Shown here: positions 1-5,894 of the stretch, piece after piece
Numbering within the stretch: the first letter of the stretch is position 1
Layout: each line of letters starts with the position of its first letter
Assembly: GCA_022563275.1 (NCBI GenBank)
Contig: JADFNR010000121.1
Coordinates: 1 to 10,161 of the forward strand
Source of the DNA: Chloroflexota bacterium
GTDB taxonomy: Bacteria; Chloroflexota; Dehalococcoidia; UBA3495
Reading direction: 5' to 3'
Length of the DNA: 10,161 nt
Translations under genes and position numbers: made by a program
Notes under the pieces: generated by a model
Seen by the model: only the letters and a program-made list of their open reading frames with translations
Told to the model about the DNA's origin: nothing
Databases searched by the model: none

Positions 1-776
1 AGCCGGATGATGCCCAGGTGGTTGCCCGAGGCGTCGAACACCCAGCAGCCCTCGGGGCCGGTACAGTAGACGCGGCCTTCCAGGTCAACCTTCATGCCGT
101 CGGGAACGCCGTCCTCGGCCGAATACATGGTGGCGAAGACCCGGTTGTTGCTCAGGCTGCCGTCGGCGGCCACGTCAAAGGCCCGGATCAGTTGGTGTTC
201 GCACACCTGCTTCTTCTCTTTCTCCTCCAGGCAGCGGCTGTCACGGCGGGTGATGGCCACGTATAAGATGCGTTCGTCGGGAGAGAAGGCCAGGCCGTTG
301 GGATATTCGGTCTCGGTCGTGCCCACTGAGTTCGTGCCGTCAGGTGCGATGCGGTGCACCCCGCTGAAGTCCAGCTCCCGCTCTTCATCTGAGAGGCGTC
401 CGCCCGGATCGGTGAAATAAATGGTCCCGTCGGAGCGGCCCACCACGTCGTTGGGACGGTTGAGCCGTTTGCCGTCCACATGGGTAGCGATGGGCGTATA
501 GGAACCGTCCAACCGGCGGCGCATGATCTGGCGATTGTCGCTCTCGCAGATCACCAAGTTGCCCTGCCGGTCGAAAGTCATGCCGTTGGTCCCGAAGCTG
601 GGCTCCCGGAATACCTCAACCTGGCCGTTGGTGGACATCTTGTGGATCATCAGCTTCCGGATGTCAACGAACAACCAGTAGCCGTCGGGATGCCACAGGG
701 GGCCTTCGGTGAACCCAAAACCGCCGGCCAGTTTCTCTGCCGGAGAATCGGTGATGTTGGCGATCTGGTCAGACAT
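1..776 (-). CDS. SMP-30/gluconolactonase family protein, C-terminus cut by window edge
   Basis: A six-bladed beta-propeller lactonase of the SMP-30/gluconolactonase/LRE family, which typically hydrolyses sugar or other lactones using one divalent metal ion. The first 258 residues are in the window and the frame stays open to the left edge. Family signatures appear in order: FTEGPLWHPDG (Glu24, the expected metal ligand), NRPNDVVGRSDGTIYFTDP near 106-124, YPNGLAFSPD (Asn160, metal ligand) and VPDGMKVDLEGRVY (Asp226, metal or catalytic position). No signal peptide is visible, so it is probably cytoplasmic. The ATG is preceded by GGGAG a few bases upstream. It lies 55 bases downstream of the aminotransferase gene on the same strand and is probably its last operon partner. 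The family call is firm; the substrate is unknown, because these proteins act on many lactones and some are phosphotriesterases. Confidence 0.9.
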   Translation of the reverse strand, partial: MSDQIANITDSPAEKLAGGFGFTEGPLWHPDGYWLFVDIRKLMIHKMSTNGQVEVFREPSFGTNGMTFDRQGNLVICESDNRQIMRRRLDGSYTPIATHVDGKRLNRPNDVVGRSDGTIYFTDPGGRLSDEERELDFSGVHRIAPDGTNSVGTTETEYPNGLAFSPDERILYVAITRRDSRCLEEKEKKQVCEHQLIRAFDVAADGSLSNNRVFATMYSAEDGVPDGMKVDLEGRVYCTGPEGCWVFDASGNHLGIIR

Positions 777-831
777 GGTTCTCTCCCGGTGTACGCCTGT
801 GGAACGGGCGCCTATTTACCTATTCAAGAGA

Positions 832-1746
832 TCAATCCAGGTGGGCTAGGTACTGCTCTTCAAAGTCCATGCCAGCCAGGTCGCTGAAGGCGTCCATCAG
901 CCTGCGCGTGATCACGCCCGGGGTCTTGCCACCGGCAACGGGAGTGCCGTTCACCGAAGATATGGGGCAGATGCACAGGCTGGTCGAAGTCAAGAAGGCT
1001 TCGTCGGCGGTGTAGGCGTCATACAGGTCCAGGTCCTTTTCCTCTACAGGCATGCCCAGGCCGCTGGCCAAGTTCATGGCGACGCCCCTGGTGATGCCCT
1101 CCAAAACGAACTGCCCCTTGGGAGTGGCGACGGTCCCGTCCTTCACCAAGAAAATGTTGGAGCCCCGTCCCTCGGTGAGATTGCCGGCCTCGTCCAGCAG
1201 CACGGCCCAGGCGTCCGGGTCGCTGGCCTGGGCTTCCAGGTCACCCAGGATCAGGTTCAGATAGTTGTGCGTCTTGGCGCGCGGGCTGATGAACCGCGGT
1301 GGGATCCGCGGCACGGATGGTGTGAAGATGGCCGCTCCGTCCCGGTATAAGGGGGCCCGCCGGGCGAAGGGGATGGGGTGGGTCTCGATCAACACAGTGG
1401 GCCGCATCTCGTCGCCGGGCAGGATGGGCTCGATGCCCCGGCTGATGCGCTGCATGACCCACATGTCCTGGCCGGGCGGGAGCAGCCGGTAGTTGTGCTC
1501 CACCACCTGCCGGGACCAGTCCTCCATCTCCGCAGGTTCCATGCCCGGGTCGATGCGCAGGTAGCGCAGCGAGTCGTACAGACGGTGCACATGTTCCGGG
1601 AGCCGGAAAGGTGTTCCATTGAACGTGCGGGCGGCGTCGAAGACCGCATCGCCATAGAGGTAGCCCCGGTCTCGGATGGATATGCCCACCTGAGACTCGG
1701 GCTTCAGTTCGCCGTTGAAGAACACGATGGGTTCGGTCTGCGCCAT
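832..1746 (-). CDS. PLP-dependent aminotransferase class IV (branched-chain/D-amino-acid aminotransferase superfamily)
   Basis: A fold-type IV PLP enzyme of 304 residues, the usual length for IlvE-like transaminases. Visible landmarks are the N-terminal VFFNGELKP strand, RDRGYLYGDAVFDAARTFNG (25-44), the probable Schiff-base lysine Lys158 in SPRAKTHNYLN, the cofactor-binding TEGRGSNIFLVKDG (191-204, with Glu192), the phosphate-binding LEGITRG (215-221) and ADEAFLTSTSLCICPI (247-262). The last segment and the lysine context differ from textbook IlvE (KxSGNYLN, then GTAAEVTPI), so a D-amino-acid, amine or other transaminase role is as likely as branched-chain amino acids. The open frame extends further upstream, but the ATG at 1746 is chosen because GAGGTG sits six bases before it and because the protein then begins at the family's usual point. 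It lies 75 bases after the CMD-like gene and 55 before the SMP-30 gene, so co-transcription is likely. Confidence 0.88.
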   Translation of the reverse strand: MAQTEPIVFFNGELKPESQVGISIRDRGYLYGDAVFDAARTFNGTPFRLPEHVHRLYDSLRYLRIDPGMEPAEMEDWSRQVVEHNYRLLPPGQDMWVMQRISRGIEPILPGDEMRPTVLIETHPIPFARRAPLYRDGAAIFTPSVPRIPPRFISPRAKTHNYLNLILGDLEAQASDPDAWAVLLDEAGNLTEGRGSNIFLVKDGTVATPKGQFVLEGITRGVAMNLASGLGMPVEEKDLDLYDAYTADEAFLTSTSLCICPISSVNGTPVAGGKTPGVITRRLMDAFSDLAGMDFEEQYLAHLD

Positions 1747-1821
1747 TGCATGCACCTCAGAATCTTTGAGTGAATCATGCTGGAGACACGGTGTAGCCTG
1801 AGAAGTGTTATTCAATCATGA

Positions 1822-2121
1822 TTAACGTTTGAAGGCATTGGCGGCGGTGACTAGGGCCGGCAGCCCGCCCATGAGAAATGCCACGCCCACCGTCTCGGCG
1901 ATCTCTTCTTCGGTGGCGCCCGCGGCCCGCGCCCGGTTGGCGATGGTGGTCACGCCGCCATCGTGGCCCAATAAAGCGTCGCAGAGCATGGTCATCAGGG
2001 TCTTTGTCTTGTTTGAAAGGGCTCCATCAGCCATGACCGATTCCCTGGCGCCGCCCACTATTTTCATCAAGTCCGGAGTATTGTTCTCCAGCAGGTCTTG
2101 CCAGCTTGATTGCTGTGTCAT
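1822..2121 (-). CDS. Carboxymuconolactone decarboxylase (CMD/AhpD-like) family protein lacking the CxxC pair
   Basis: A 99-residue, all-helical single-domain protein of the CMD/AhpD-like superfamily. The helix-turn segment RARAAGATEEEIAETVGVAFLMGG (63-86) matches the family's hallmark AxxAGATxEEIxE region. In the AhpD-type peroxidase branch the preceding helix carries CxxCxxxH; here the equivalent stretch is MLCDALLGHDGG, with only Cys47 and His53, so disulfide-reductase chemistry of the AhpD kind is unlikely. The ATG at 2121 is chosen over a longer upstream frame because AGAGG precedes it at a normal distance and the family homology starts just after it. It is probably the first gene of a leftward unit with the aminotransferase and the SMP-30 protein. 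Such small CMD proteins often accompany catabolic enzymes, but the specific reaction cannot be read from the sequence. Confidence 0.8.
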   Translation of the reverse strand: MTQQSSWQDLLENNTPDLMKIVGGARESVMADGALSNKTKTLMTMLCDALLGHDGGVTTIANRARAAGATEEEIAETVGVAFLMGGLPALVTAANAFKR

Positions 2122-2272
2122 GATTACCTCTTGTTCGTCTTGATGCCCATACGTGGCATAGGATAAAACGCGCTCAAAATTGTGATGTTCGACGTGAGCC
2201 GCCATGATAGCACAGAGGATGACAAATTAGGCAGGACGAAAGGCTTAGAGGGAAGGGAAGAAGGGAAACTTG

Positions 2273-2301
2273 ATAGTAAGGAAAAGCTGAGGGGAAATCA
2301 A
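2273..2301 (-). promoter_or_regulatory. Candidate sigma-70 promoter for the leftward CMD-aminotransferase-SMP-30 unit
   Basis: On the minus strand TTGATT (2301-2296) and TACTAT (2278-2273) are separated by exactly 17 bases, each matching consensus at four of six positions. The site begins in the T-run of the preceding leftward terminator and would give a leader of roughly 145 bases before the CMD gene. Spacing and position support it; sequence match alone is modest. Confidence 0.35.
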
Positions 2302-2336
2302 AAAAACGTGGCCGAAGGGGAGGGTCCTCCGGCCAC
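2300..2336 (-). terminator. Leftward rho-independent terminator
   Basis: Perfect 7-base arms GTGGCCG (2308-2314) and CGGCCAC (2330-2336) can pair, and a partial inner GGAGG/CCTCC pairing could extend the stem. Read on the minus strand, the hairpin is followed after one base by seven T's (2306-2300). This is the strongest terminator in the gap. It lies upstream of the CMD gene, so it ends transcription arriving from the right. Confidence 0.7.
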
Positions 2337-2389
2337 AATGCGATTGTTTGCCGCACCCGCGCCGGTTGGCGCAGGGTTTAAGCCTGATT

Positions 2390-2423
2390 AAAAAACGCAC
2401 TGTTGTCGCGGATGACCCGCAAC
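2390..2423 (-). terminator. Possible leftward terminator
   Basis: On the minus strand GCGG-GTCAT-CCGC forms a small hairpin, extendable by GTT/AAC with a three-base bulge, followed six bases later by six T's (2395-2390). The short stem and the distance to the T-run make it weaker than the one at 2300-2336. A further hairpin, GCGCC-GGTT-GGCGC flanked by ACCC/GGGT, lies between the two at about 2355-2375. Confidence 0.4.
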
Positions 2424-2656
2424 CCAGCGCCTCGAAGATTTGTCCCGAGGTTAAGGGACCCTAAACCAGGTTTAGGCAGATAATTACCAAACCGATCTGA
2501 CATCACTGCTGACAGCCACCCAACACACACTTCCCTACACACCACGTAGGGTGGCTGCAACAGGCCAGGTCCTGATGGTTAGGCGAGGACTAACGGCCAG
2601 GTCCAAAAACCGGACCGCTGGTACTGAGCCCTCGATCAGCGAAGAAGAAAAGCCGA
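2424..2656 (-). ncRNA. Candidate structured RNA or long 3' untranslated region; no gene recognised
   Basis: About 230 bases with no convincing protein gene but a run of inverted repeats: GTCCC/GGGAC (2442-2446, 2455-2459); an exact palindrome CCTAAACC-A-GGTTTAGG (2460-2476); CAGCCACCC/GGGTGGCTG (2513-2521, 2549-2557), sharing its GGG with an alternative CCCTAC/GTAGGG stem (2533-2538, 2546-2551); GTTAG/CTAAC (2578-2582, 2590-2594); GGTCC/GGACC (2600-2604, 2612-2616); and GCCCTCG/CGAGGGC (2628-2634, 2654-2660). The 10-mer GGCCAGGTCC occurs twice (2563, 2595). The minus strand is favoured because both T-run terminators that follow point left. It does not match my recollection of RNase P RNA, tmRNA, SRP RNA, a tRNA, a T-box or a cobalamin riboswitch. 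It could simply be the read-through 3' end of the zinc-ribbon mRNA, or a leader of the leftward unit. Confidence 0.3.
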
Positions 2657-2676
2657 GGGCCGCTGTTAAGCGGCCC
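2657..2676 (-). terminator. Hairpin overlapping the stop codon of the zinc-ribbon gene
   Basis: A perfect 8-base stem, GGGCCGCT (2657-2664) and AGCGGCCC (2669-2676), with a four-base loop that contains the TAA stop. On the minus strand it is followed by TCGGCTTTTCTTCTTC, which is T-rich but broken, so termination may be partial. Its left arm overlaps CGAGGGC of an alternative stem with 2628-2634; the two cannot form together. Confidence 0.4.
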
Positions 2677-2806
2677 CGATGCGAAATACCTTAGTGCTGC
2701 ATGTCGGGCACGTCCCCGAAGTAGCGGGCTTCCCATTCTTCATGGTGATCTTCTGAGGGTTCTTGATCTCGCGCTTGCTCCTGCACTTCACACAATAGGC
2801 TTCCAT
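2666..2806 (-). CDS. Small zinc-ribbon protein, DUF5679-type
   Basis: A 46-residue protein with two cysteine knuckles, CVKC (Cys5, Cys8) and CPTC (Cys33, Cys36), expected to bind one zinc ion. The linker REIKNPQKITMKNGKPATSG and the ending KVFRIG agree with the DUF5679 pattern known from many Actinobacteriota and Chloroflexota genomes, whose function is unknown. The start is well supported: GGAGGTG lies seven bases upstream of the ATG, and a near-consensus promoter lies just before that. The C-terminus carries only two residues after RIG. It is transcribed alone and leftward, divergent from cobC, and its stop codon sits in the loop of a hairpin. It may act as a nucleic-acid or protein adaptor, but nothing in the sequence decides that. 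The gene is short, but the motif, ribosome site and promoter together leave little doubt. Confidence 0.88.
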   Translation of the reverse strand: MEAYCVKCRSKREIKNPQKITMKNGKPATSGTCPTCSTKVFRIGAA

Positions 2807-2837
2807 TAGACACACCTCCCATCTTTAGGGTCGAGAT

Positions 2838-2866
2838 ATTCTATCCCGGATATTGCAGCATGTCAA
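2838..2866 (-). promoter_or_regulatory. Near-consensus sigma-70 promoter of the zinc-ribbon gene
   Basis: On the minus strand TTGACA (2866-2861, exact consensus) is followed after exactly 17 bases by TAGAAT (2843-2838, five of six). Transcription would start near 2831, giving a leader of about 25 bases containing the GGAGGTG ribosome site. This predicts strong, possibly constitutive expression. Confidence 0.75.
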
Positions 2867-2867
2867 C

Positions 2868-2939
2868 ATATAGTATGCCAGTTTCTTAAATTATGGCAAG
2901 TAATGAGACTGCGTAGCCTCATCTATATATGGTATGCCA
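2868..2939. promoter_or_regulatory. Direct repeats and dyad in the divergent zinc-ribbon/cobC control region
   Basis: ATATAGTATGCCA (2868-2880) recurs as ATATGGTATGCCA (2927-2939), 13 bases with one mismatch. Between them are an inverted TGGCA (2894-2898) and a dyad, ATGAG-A-CT-GCGT-AG-C-CTCAT (2903-2922), with one mismatched pair. The left repeat abuts the zinc-ribbon -35 box and the right one lies 71 bases before cobC. This is an operator candidate. No cobalamin riboswitch is recognisable here. Confidence 0.3.
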
Positions 2940-3010
2940 AACATCCTAACACCATTAAAAACAGTAATCGGTGTACTTTCAAGTGCATCGTGTTTAGAAT
3001 ATCCACCAGA

Positions 3011-3643
3011 ATGGGCATGCTTTTAATCGTCCGTCACGGCGAAACCGACTGGAACGCCATAGGACGGATCCAAGGTCATACCGATATAGGGCTCTCGGAG
3101 AAAGGCGCTGAGCAGGCGCGTTCGCTTGGGAAACGGCTGGCCGGTCTAGCCATCGACGTTGCCTACACCAGCGACTTGAAACGCAGCTCTGAGACCGCCA
3201 GGATCGCATTGGGCGGGCGGGATATCGTCCTGAATGAGACCCCCAAGCTCCGGGAGTACCACAAAGGAGTATTCGAGGGACTGACGCTGGCCGAGATCAA
3301 GGCTCAGTTTCCGGAAGAGTACCCCAGGTACCTGGAGAAAAACCTTAGCTACGCTCCCAAGGGCGGGGAGACCACCCGGGACGTCAGCGCACGCATGACG
3401 GAGATATTCAATGAGATCAGGTCCAATCATTTGAACGAGAGCGTGCTGGTGGTCAGCCATGGCGGCGTTCTCCGGGCGGCCATGGTTTCGTTGCTGGGAA
3501 TGCCCCTGGAGGGGAACTGGTCGTTCGTGTTTGGCAACTGCGGTCTAACGATGGTCGACACTTACGAGGACAACGCGGTGCTGCGTCTGTTCAACGACAC
3601 TTCCCACATCAACGGCACGGTGAATCACGGGATGCTGGGTTAA
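3011..3643 (+). CDS. cobC: Histidine phosphatase family protein, probable alpha-ribazole-5'-phosphate phosphatase
   Basis: A 210-residue branch-1 histidine phosphatase, the normal length for CobC, which removes phosphate from alpha-ribazole-5'-phosphate or adenosylcobalamin-5'-phosphate at the end of nucleotide-loop assembly. The phospho-acceptor His9 lies in LLIVRHGETDWN (4-15). Other active-site residues are Arg58 in TSDLKRSSETA, Glu82 in LREYHKGVFEG and His150 in VVSHGGVLRA. The same fold also serves phosphoglycerate mutases and other phosphatases, so the specific role rests on the cobQ-cobU-pduX genes that follow on the same strand. The open frame runs back to 2903, but the Lys/Arg/Ile-rich extra residues have no family counterpart, so the ATG at 3011 (or 3017) is preferred. 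Neither has a Shine-Dalgarno site; a TAGAAT at 2995-3000 would place a transcript start almost at the ATG, so the mRNA may be nearly leaderless. Confidence 0.82.
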   Translation: MGMLLIVRHGETDWNAIGRIQGHTDIGLSEKGAEQARSLGKRLAGLAIDVAYTSDLKRSSETARIALGGRDIVLNETPKLREYHKGVFEGLTLAEIKAQFPEEYPRYLEKNLSYAPKGGETTRDVSARMTEIFNEIRSNHLNESVLVVSHGGVLRAAMVSLLGMPLEGNWSFVFGNCGLTMVDTYEDNAVLRLFNDTSHINGTVNHGMLG

Positions 3644-3692
3644 CGGACCGCTTGGCCGCGAGACGTTTGAACGAATGAGGTAGTTTATCTAA

Positions 3693-5240
3693 ATGGCCGG
3701 ACAGGTATTGATGGTCCAGGGCACTGCCTCCCACGTGGGGAAGAGCGTGCTGGTATCGGCTTTCTGCCGCATATTCCGCCAGGACGGGTTTCGTGTCGCG
3801 CCTTTCAAGGCCCAGAACATGTCCAACAACTCCTATGTGACTGCCGACGGCGGTGAGATCGGACGGGCCCAGGCGGTCCAGGCCGACGCCGCCGGAGTCG
3901 AGGCCCGGGTCGAGATGAACCCGGTGCTGCTGAAACCCGAGGCCGACCACATCTCCCAGGTGATCGTGATGGGCCGTCCTTTGTTGTCGGCCAAGGCCAA
4001 AGATTACTTCGCCCTCAAGCCCCAACTCTGGGAGGCCGTGCGCACCTCTTTGGACAGTCTACGAGAGGACTTTGATATCGTCGTCGTCGAGGGCGCCGGC
4101 AGCCCCGCGGAGATCAACCTAAAGGCCAATGAGATCGTGAACATGCGGGTAGCGCTCTACGCCAATGCCCCTGTTTTACTCTGTGGCGACATCGACCGCG
4201 GCGGGGTGTTCGCTGCGTTGGTGGGCACGCTGGAGCTTCTGGAGCCCGAGGAAAGGGAGATCGTCAAAGCGTTCATCATCAACAAATTCCGGGGCGACCC
4301 GAGCCTGCTCACCGACGGCATCACCTGGCTGGAGGAGCGCACCGGCATCCCGGTGGCGGGGCTGATCCATTACTATCGAGACATACACATACCTGAAGAG
4401 GACTCAGTAGCCCTGGAAGATGCCGTGGAGGCCGCGCCCCAGTCGGTATTGGACGTGGCGGTGCTCCAGCTGCCGCATATCTCCAACTTCGACGACTTCG
4501 ATCCCCTGGCGCGCCACCCAGGCGTAAACCTGCGGTACGTGGACTCGCCCACCCAGTTGGGCCGTCCCGACCTGGTGATCATCCCCGGCACCAAGACCAC
4601 CATCCCCGACCTGGCCTGGATGAACGAACGGGGCTTGAGCCAGGCCGTCAAGGACCTGCACGGCGGCGGCGCGGCGGTGCTGGGGATCTGCGGCGGCTAT
4701 CAGATGCTGGGAACCAAGGTCAGCGACCCCGATCACATCGAGTCGTCTATCTCAGAACTGGATGGCCTGGGGCTGCTCGATCTAACCACCGTGTTTGAGG
4801 GGAGCAAAGAGACGCACCGCATCACCGGGCGGGTTATTGCGGCCACCGGCCTGTTGGCGGGCGCTTCCGGAATGCCGGTCAAAGGGTACGAGATACACAT
4901 GGGAAGGACCGTGGGGGAAAGATTCACTTCCCCATTTTGCATCGAGGACCGCGCCGATGCGCCAGTGACTGGTAACGGCGATCTTGAGGGGGCCATGGAC
5001 GCGTCCGGCAGTGTGATGGGCACCTATATCCACGGCCTTTTCCACAACGGCGAGCTTCGTGGCGCCATGCTCCGGGAATTGGCCCGCCGCAAGGGCGTAA
5101 CGCTGCCGGAGGTAACCGCTGAGATGGACCAGGACCGGGAATACGACAAGCTGGCCGACTGGGTCCGCTCCAGCATCGACATGGACCTGGTTTACCGGGT
5201 ATCCGGGCTTAGCCGCGACTACGATGCGGCCGGGGATTAA
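3693..5240 (+). CDS. cobQ: Adenosylcobyric acid synthase (glutamine-hydrolysing)
   Basis: CobQ amidates carboxylates b, d, e and g of adenosylcobyrinic acid a,c-diamide, using glutamine and ATP, to give adenosylcobyric acid in the cytoplasm. At 515 residues it is full length. The N-terminal dethiobiotin-synthetase-like ATPase shows a P-loop variant QGTASHVGKS (9-18), APFKAQNMSNNS (36-47), GGEIGRAQA, VVEGAGSPAEINL (131-143), DIDRGGVFA (166-174) and FIINKFRGD. The C-terminal class I glutamine amidotransferase domain has the PGTKTTIPDL oxyanion segment, the nucleophile Cys333 in GICGGYQMLG and His447 in GTYIHGLFHN. It starts 49 bases after cobC, with GAGGT about 11 bases before the ATG, and its TAA overlaps the ATG of cobU by one base (TAATG), which indicates translational coupling. 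A separate CobB/CbiA homologue lacks this motif set, so the identification is secure. Confidence 0.97.
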   Translation: MAGQVLMVQGTASHVGKSVLVSAFCRIFRQDGFRVAPFKAQNMSNNSYVTADGGEIGRAQAVQADAAGVEARVEMNPVLLKPEADHISQVIVMGRPLLSAKAKDYFALKPQLWEAVRTSLDSLREDFDIVVVEGAGSPAEINLKANEIVNMRVALYANAPVLLCGDIDRGGVFAALVGTLELLEPEEREIVKAFIINKFRGDPSLLTDGITWLEERTGIPVAGLIHYYRDIHIPEEDSVALEDAVEAAPQSVLDVAVLQLPHISNFDDFDPLARHPGVNLRYVDSPTQLGRPDLVIIPGTKTTIPDLAWMNERGLSQAVKDLHGGGAAVLGICGGYQMLGTKVSDPDHIESSISELDGLGLLDLTTVFEGSKETHRITGRVIAATGLLAGASGMPVKGYEIHMGRTVGERFTSPFCIEDRADAPVTGNGDLEGAMDASGSVMGTYIHGLFHNGELRGAMLRELARRKGVTLPEVTAEMDQDREYDKLADWVRSSIDMDLVYRVSGLSRDYDAAGD

Positions 5241-5809
5241 TGGCCTCCCAGCTTTGTTTGGTGCTGGGTGGAGTAAGGTCCGGAAAGAGCGCCTTCGCCG
5301 AAAGCAGGGTCGGGTCGCTAAGTCAGCTATCCGGCCACACCGCGCTGTATGTCGCCACGGGACTGGCGGTCGATGACGACATGAAAGAGCGTATTCGGCG
5401 GCACCAAGAATCCAGGCCGCGGCATTGGTCAACTCTGGAGGAACCCACGAAACTGGCGGAGAGATTGACTCCTTTGCTCAAGGGCGCTGAAAGTCCGGGC
5501 GCGGTCATCATCGACTCTGTGGATGTTTGGGTGGCCAACCTGTTGGTGGATCACGAAAAAGAAACCAATCAGGCGACAGAAGAAATCGTGATGCAAGCGA
5601 CGGAAAAACTTCTGGCTCTGGTGGCCATTTCCTCACAAGCGTTCGTCATGGTTAGCGCCGAAGTGGGACTGAGCCTGGTGCCTCCCGAGCCCTTGGGCCG
5701 CCGCTTTCAAGACCTCCTGGGGATGGTTAACCAGCGGATATCCGCCGCCGCTACCGAGGTGTACCTGGTGGTCGCGGGAATACCAACGAAGATCAAACCT
5801 TCAGATTAA
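5240..5809 (+). CDS. cobU: Bifunctional adenosylcobinamide kinase/adenosylcobinamide-phosphate guanylyltransferase
   Basis: CobU phosphorylates adenosylcobinamide and then transfers GMP from GTP to give AdoCbi-GDP, the activated corrinoid for nucleotide-loop attachment. The 189 residues match the family length. Motifs are the P-loop GGVRSGKS (10-17), YVATGLAVDDDMKERIRRHQ, where His55 fits the histidine that takes up GMP, RPRHWSTLEEP, VIIDSVDVWVANLL (replacing the common VDCLTLWLSNLL) and, near the end, VSAEVGLSLVPPEPLGRRFQDLLGMVNQ followed by VYLVVAGIP. The alanine in VSAEVG replaces the more usual asparagine, so the active-site edge is slightly diverged. It starts inside the stop codon of cobQ, with no separate ribosome site needed. 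Kinase function would allow both de novo synthesis and cobinamide salvage. Confidence 0.95.
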   Translation: MASQLCLVLGGVRSGKSAFAESRVGSLSQLSGHTALYVATGLAVDDDMKERIRRHQESRPRHWSTLEEPTKLAERLTPLLKGAESPGAVIIDSVDVWVANLLVDHEKETNQATEEIVMQATEKLLALVAISSQAFVMVSAEVGLSLVPPEPLGRRFQDLLGMVNQRISAAATEVYLVVAGIPTKIKPSD

Positions 5810-5880
5810 ACCAACACGCGTGAAGTAGGACCCCTTGGCCTCACCAAACGACGATTTCTCAGAAGATTCAGAAGAAGAAG

Positions 5881-5886
5881 AAGGAG
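5881..5886 (+). promoter_or_regulatory. Ribosome binding site deciding the pduX start
   Basis: AAGGAG ends eight bases before a GTG at 5895 in the pduX frame. The alternative TTG at 5835 has only AGGA four bases before it. The GTG start also puts the protein beginning next to SATVRAPGVCGEL, where family members usually begin. Confidence 0.55.
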
Positions 5887-5894
5887 ACGCAGGC

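Noticed and set aside
2174..2560. Short open frames of about 60-70 codons on both strands in the gap before the zinc-ribbon gene
   Set aside because: They lack ribosome sites, have unlikely composition and overlap hairpins and terminators; no family is recognisable.
2546..2560. AGGGTGG resembling the T-box AGGGTGGNACCGCG element
   Set aside because: The following bases are CTGCAAC rather than NACCGCG, and no specifier stem or adjacent plus-strand synthetase or amino-acid gene follows.
2807..3010. Cobalamin riboswitch upstream of cobC
   Set aside because: No recognisable B12-box or core pattern was found, and the space before cobC is AT-rich and short.
4782..5432. A 216-codon open frame on the minus strand
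   Set aside because: It lies opposite cobQ and cobU, both certain genes with full motif sets; high GC produces long antisense frames.
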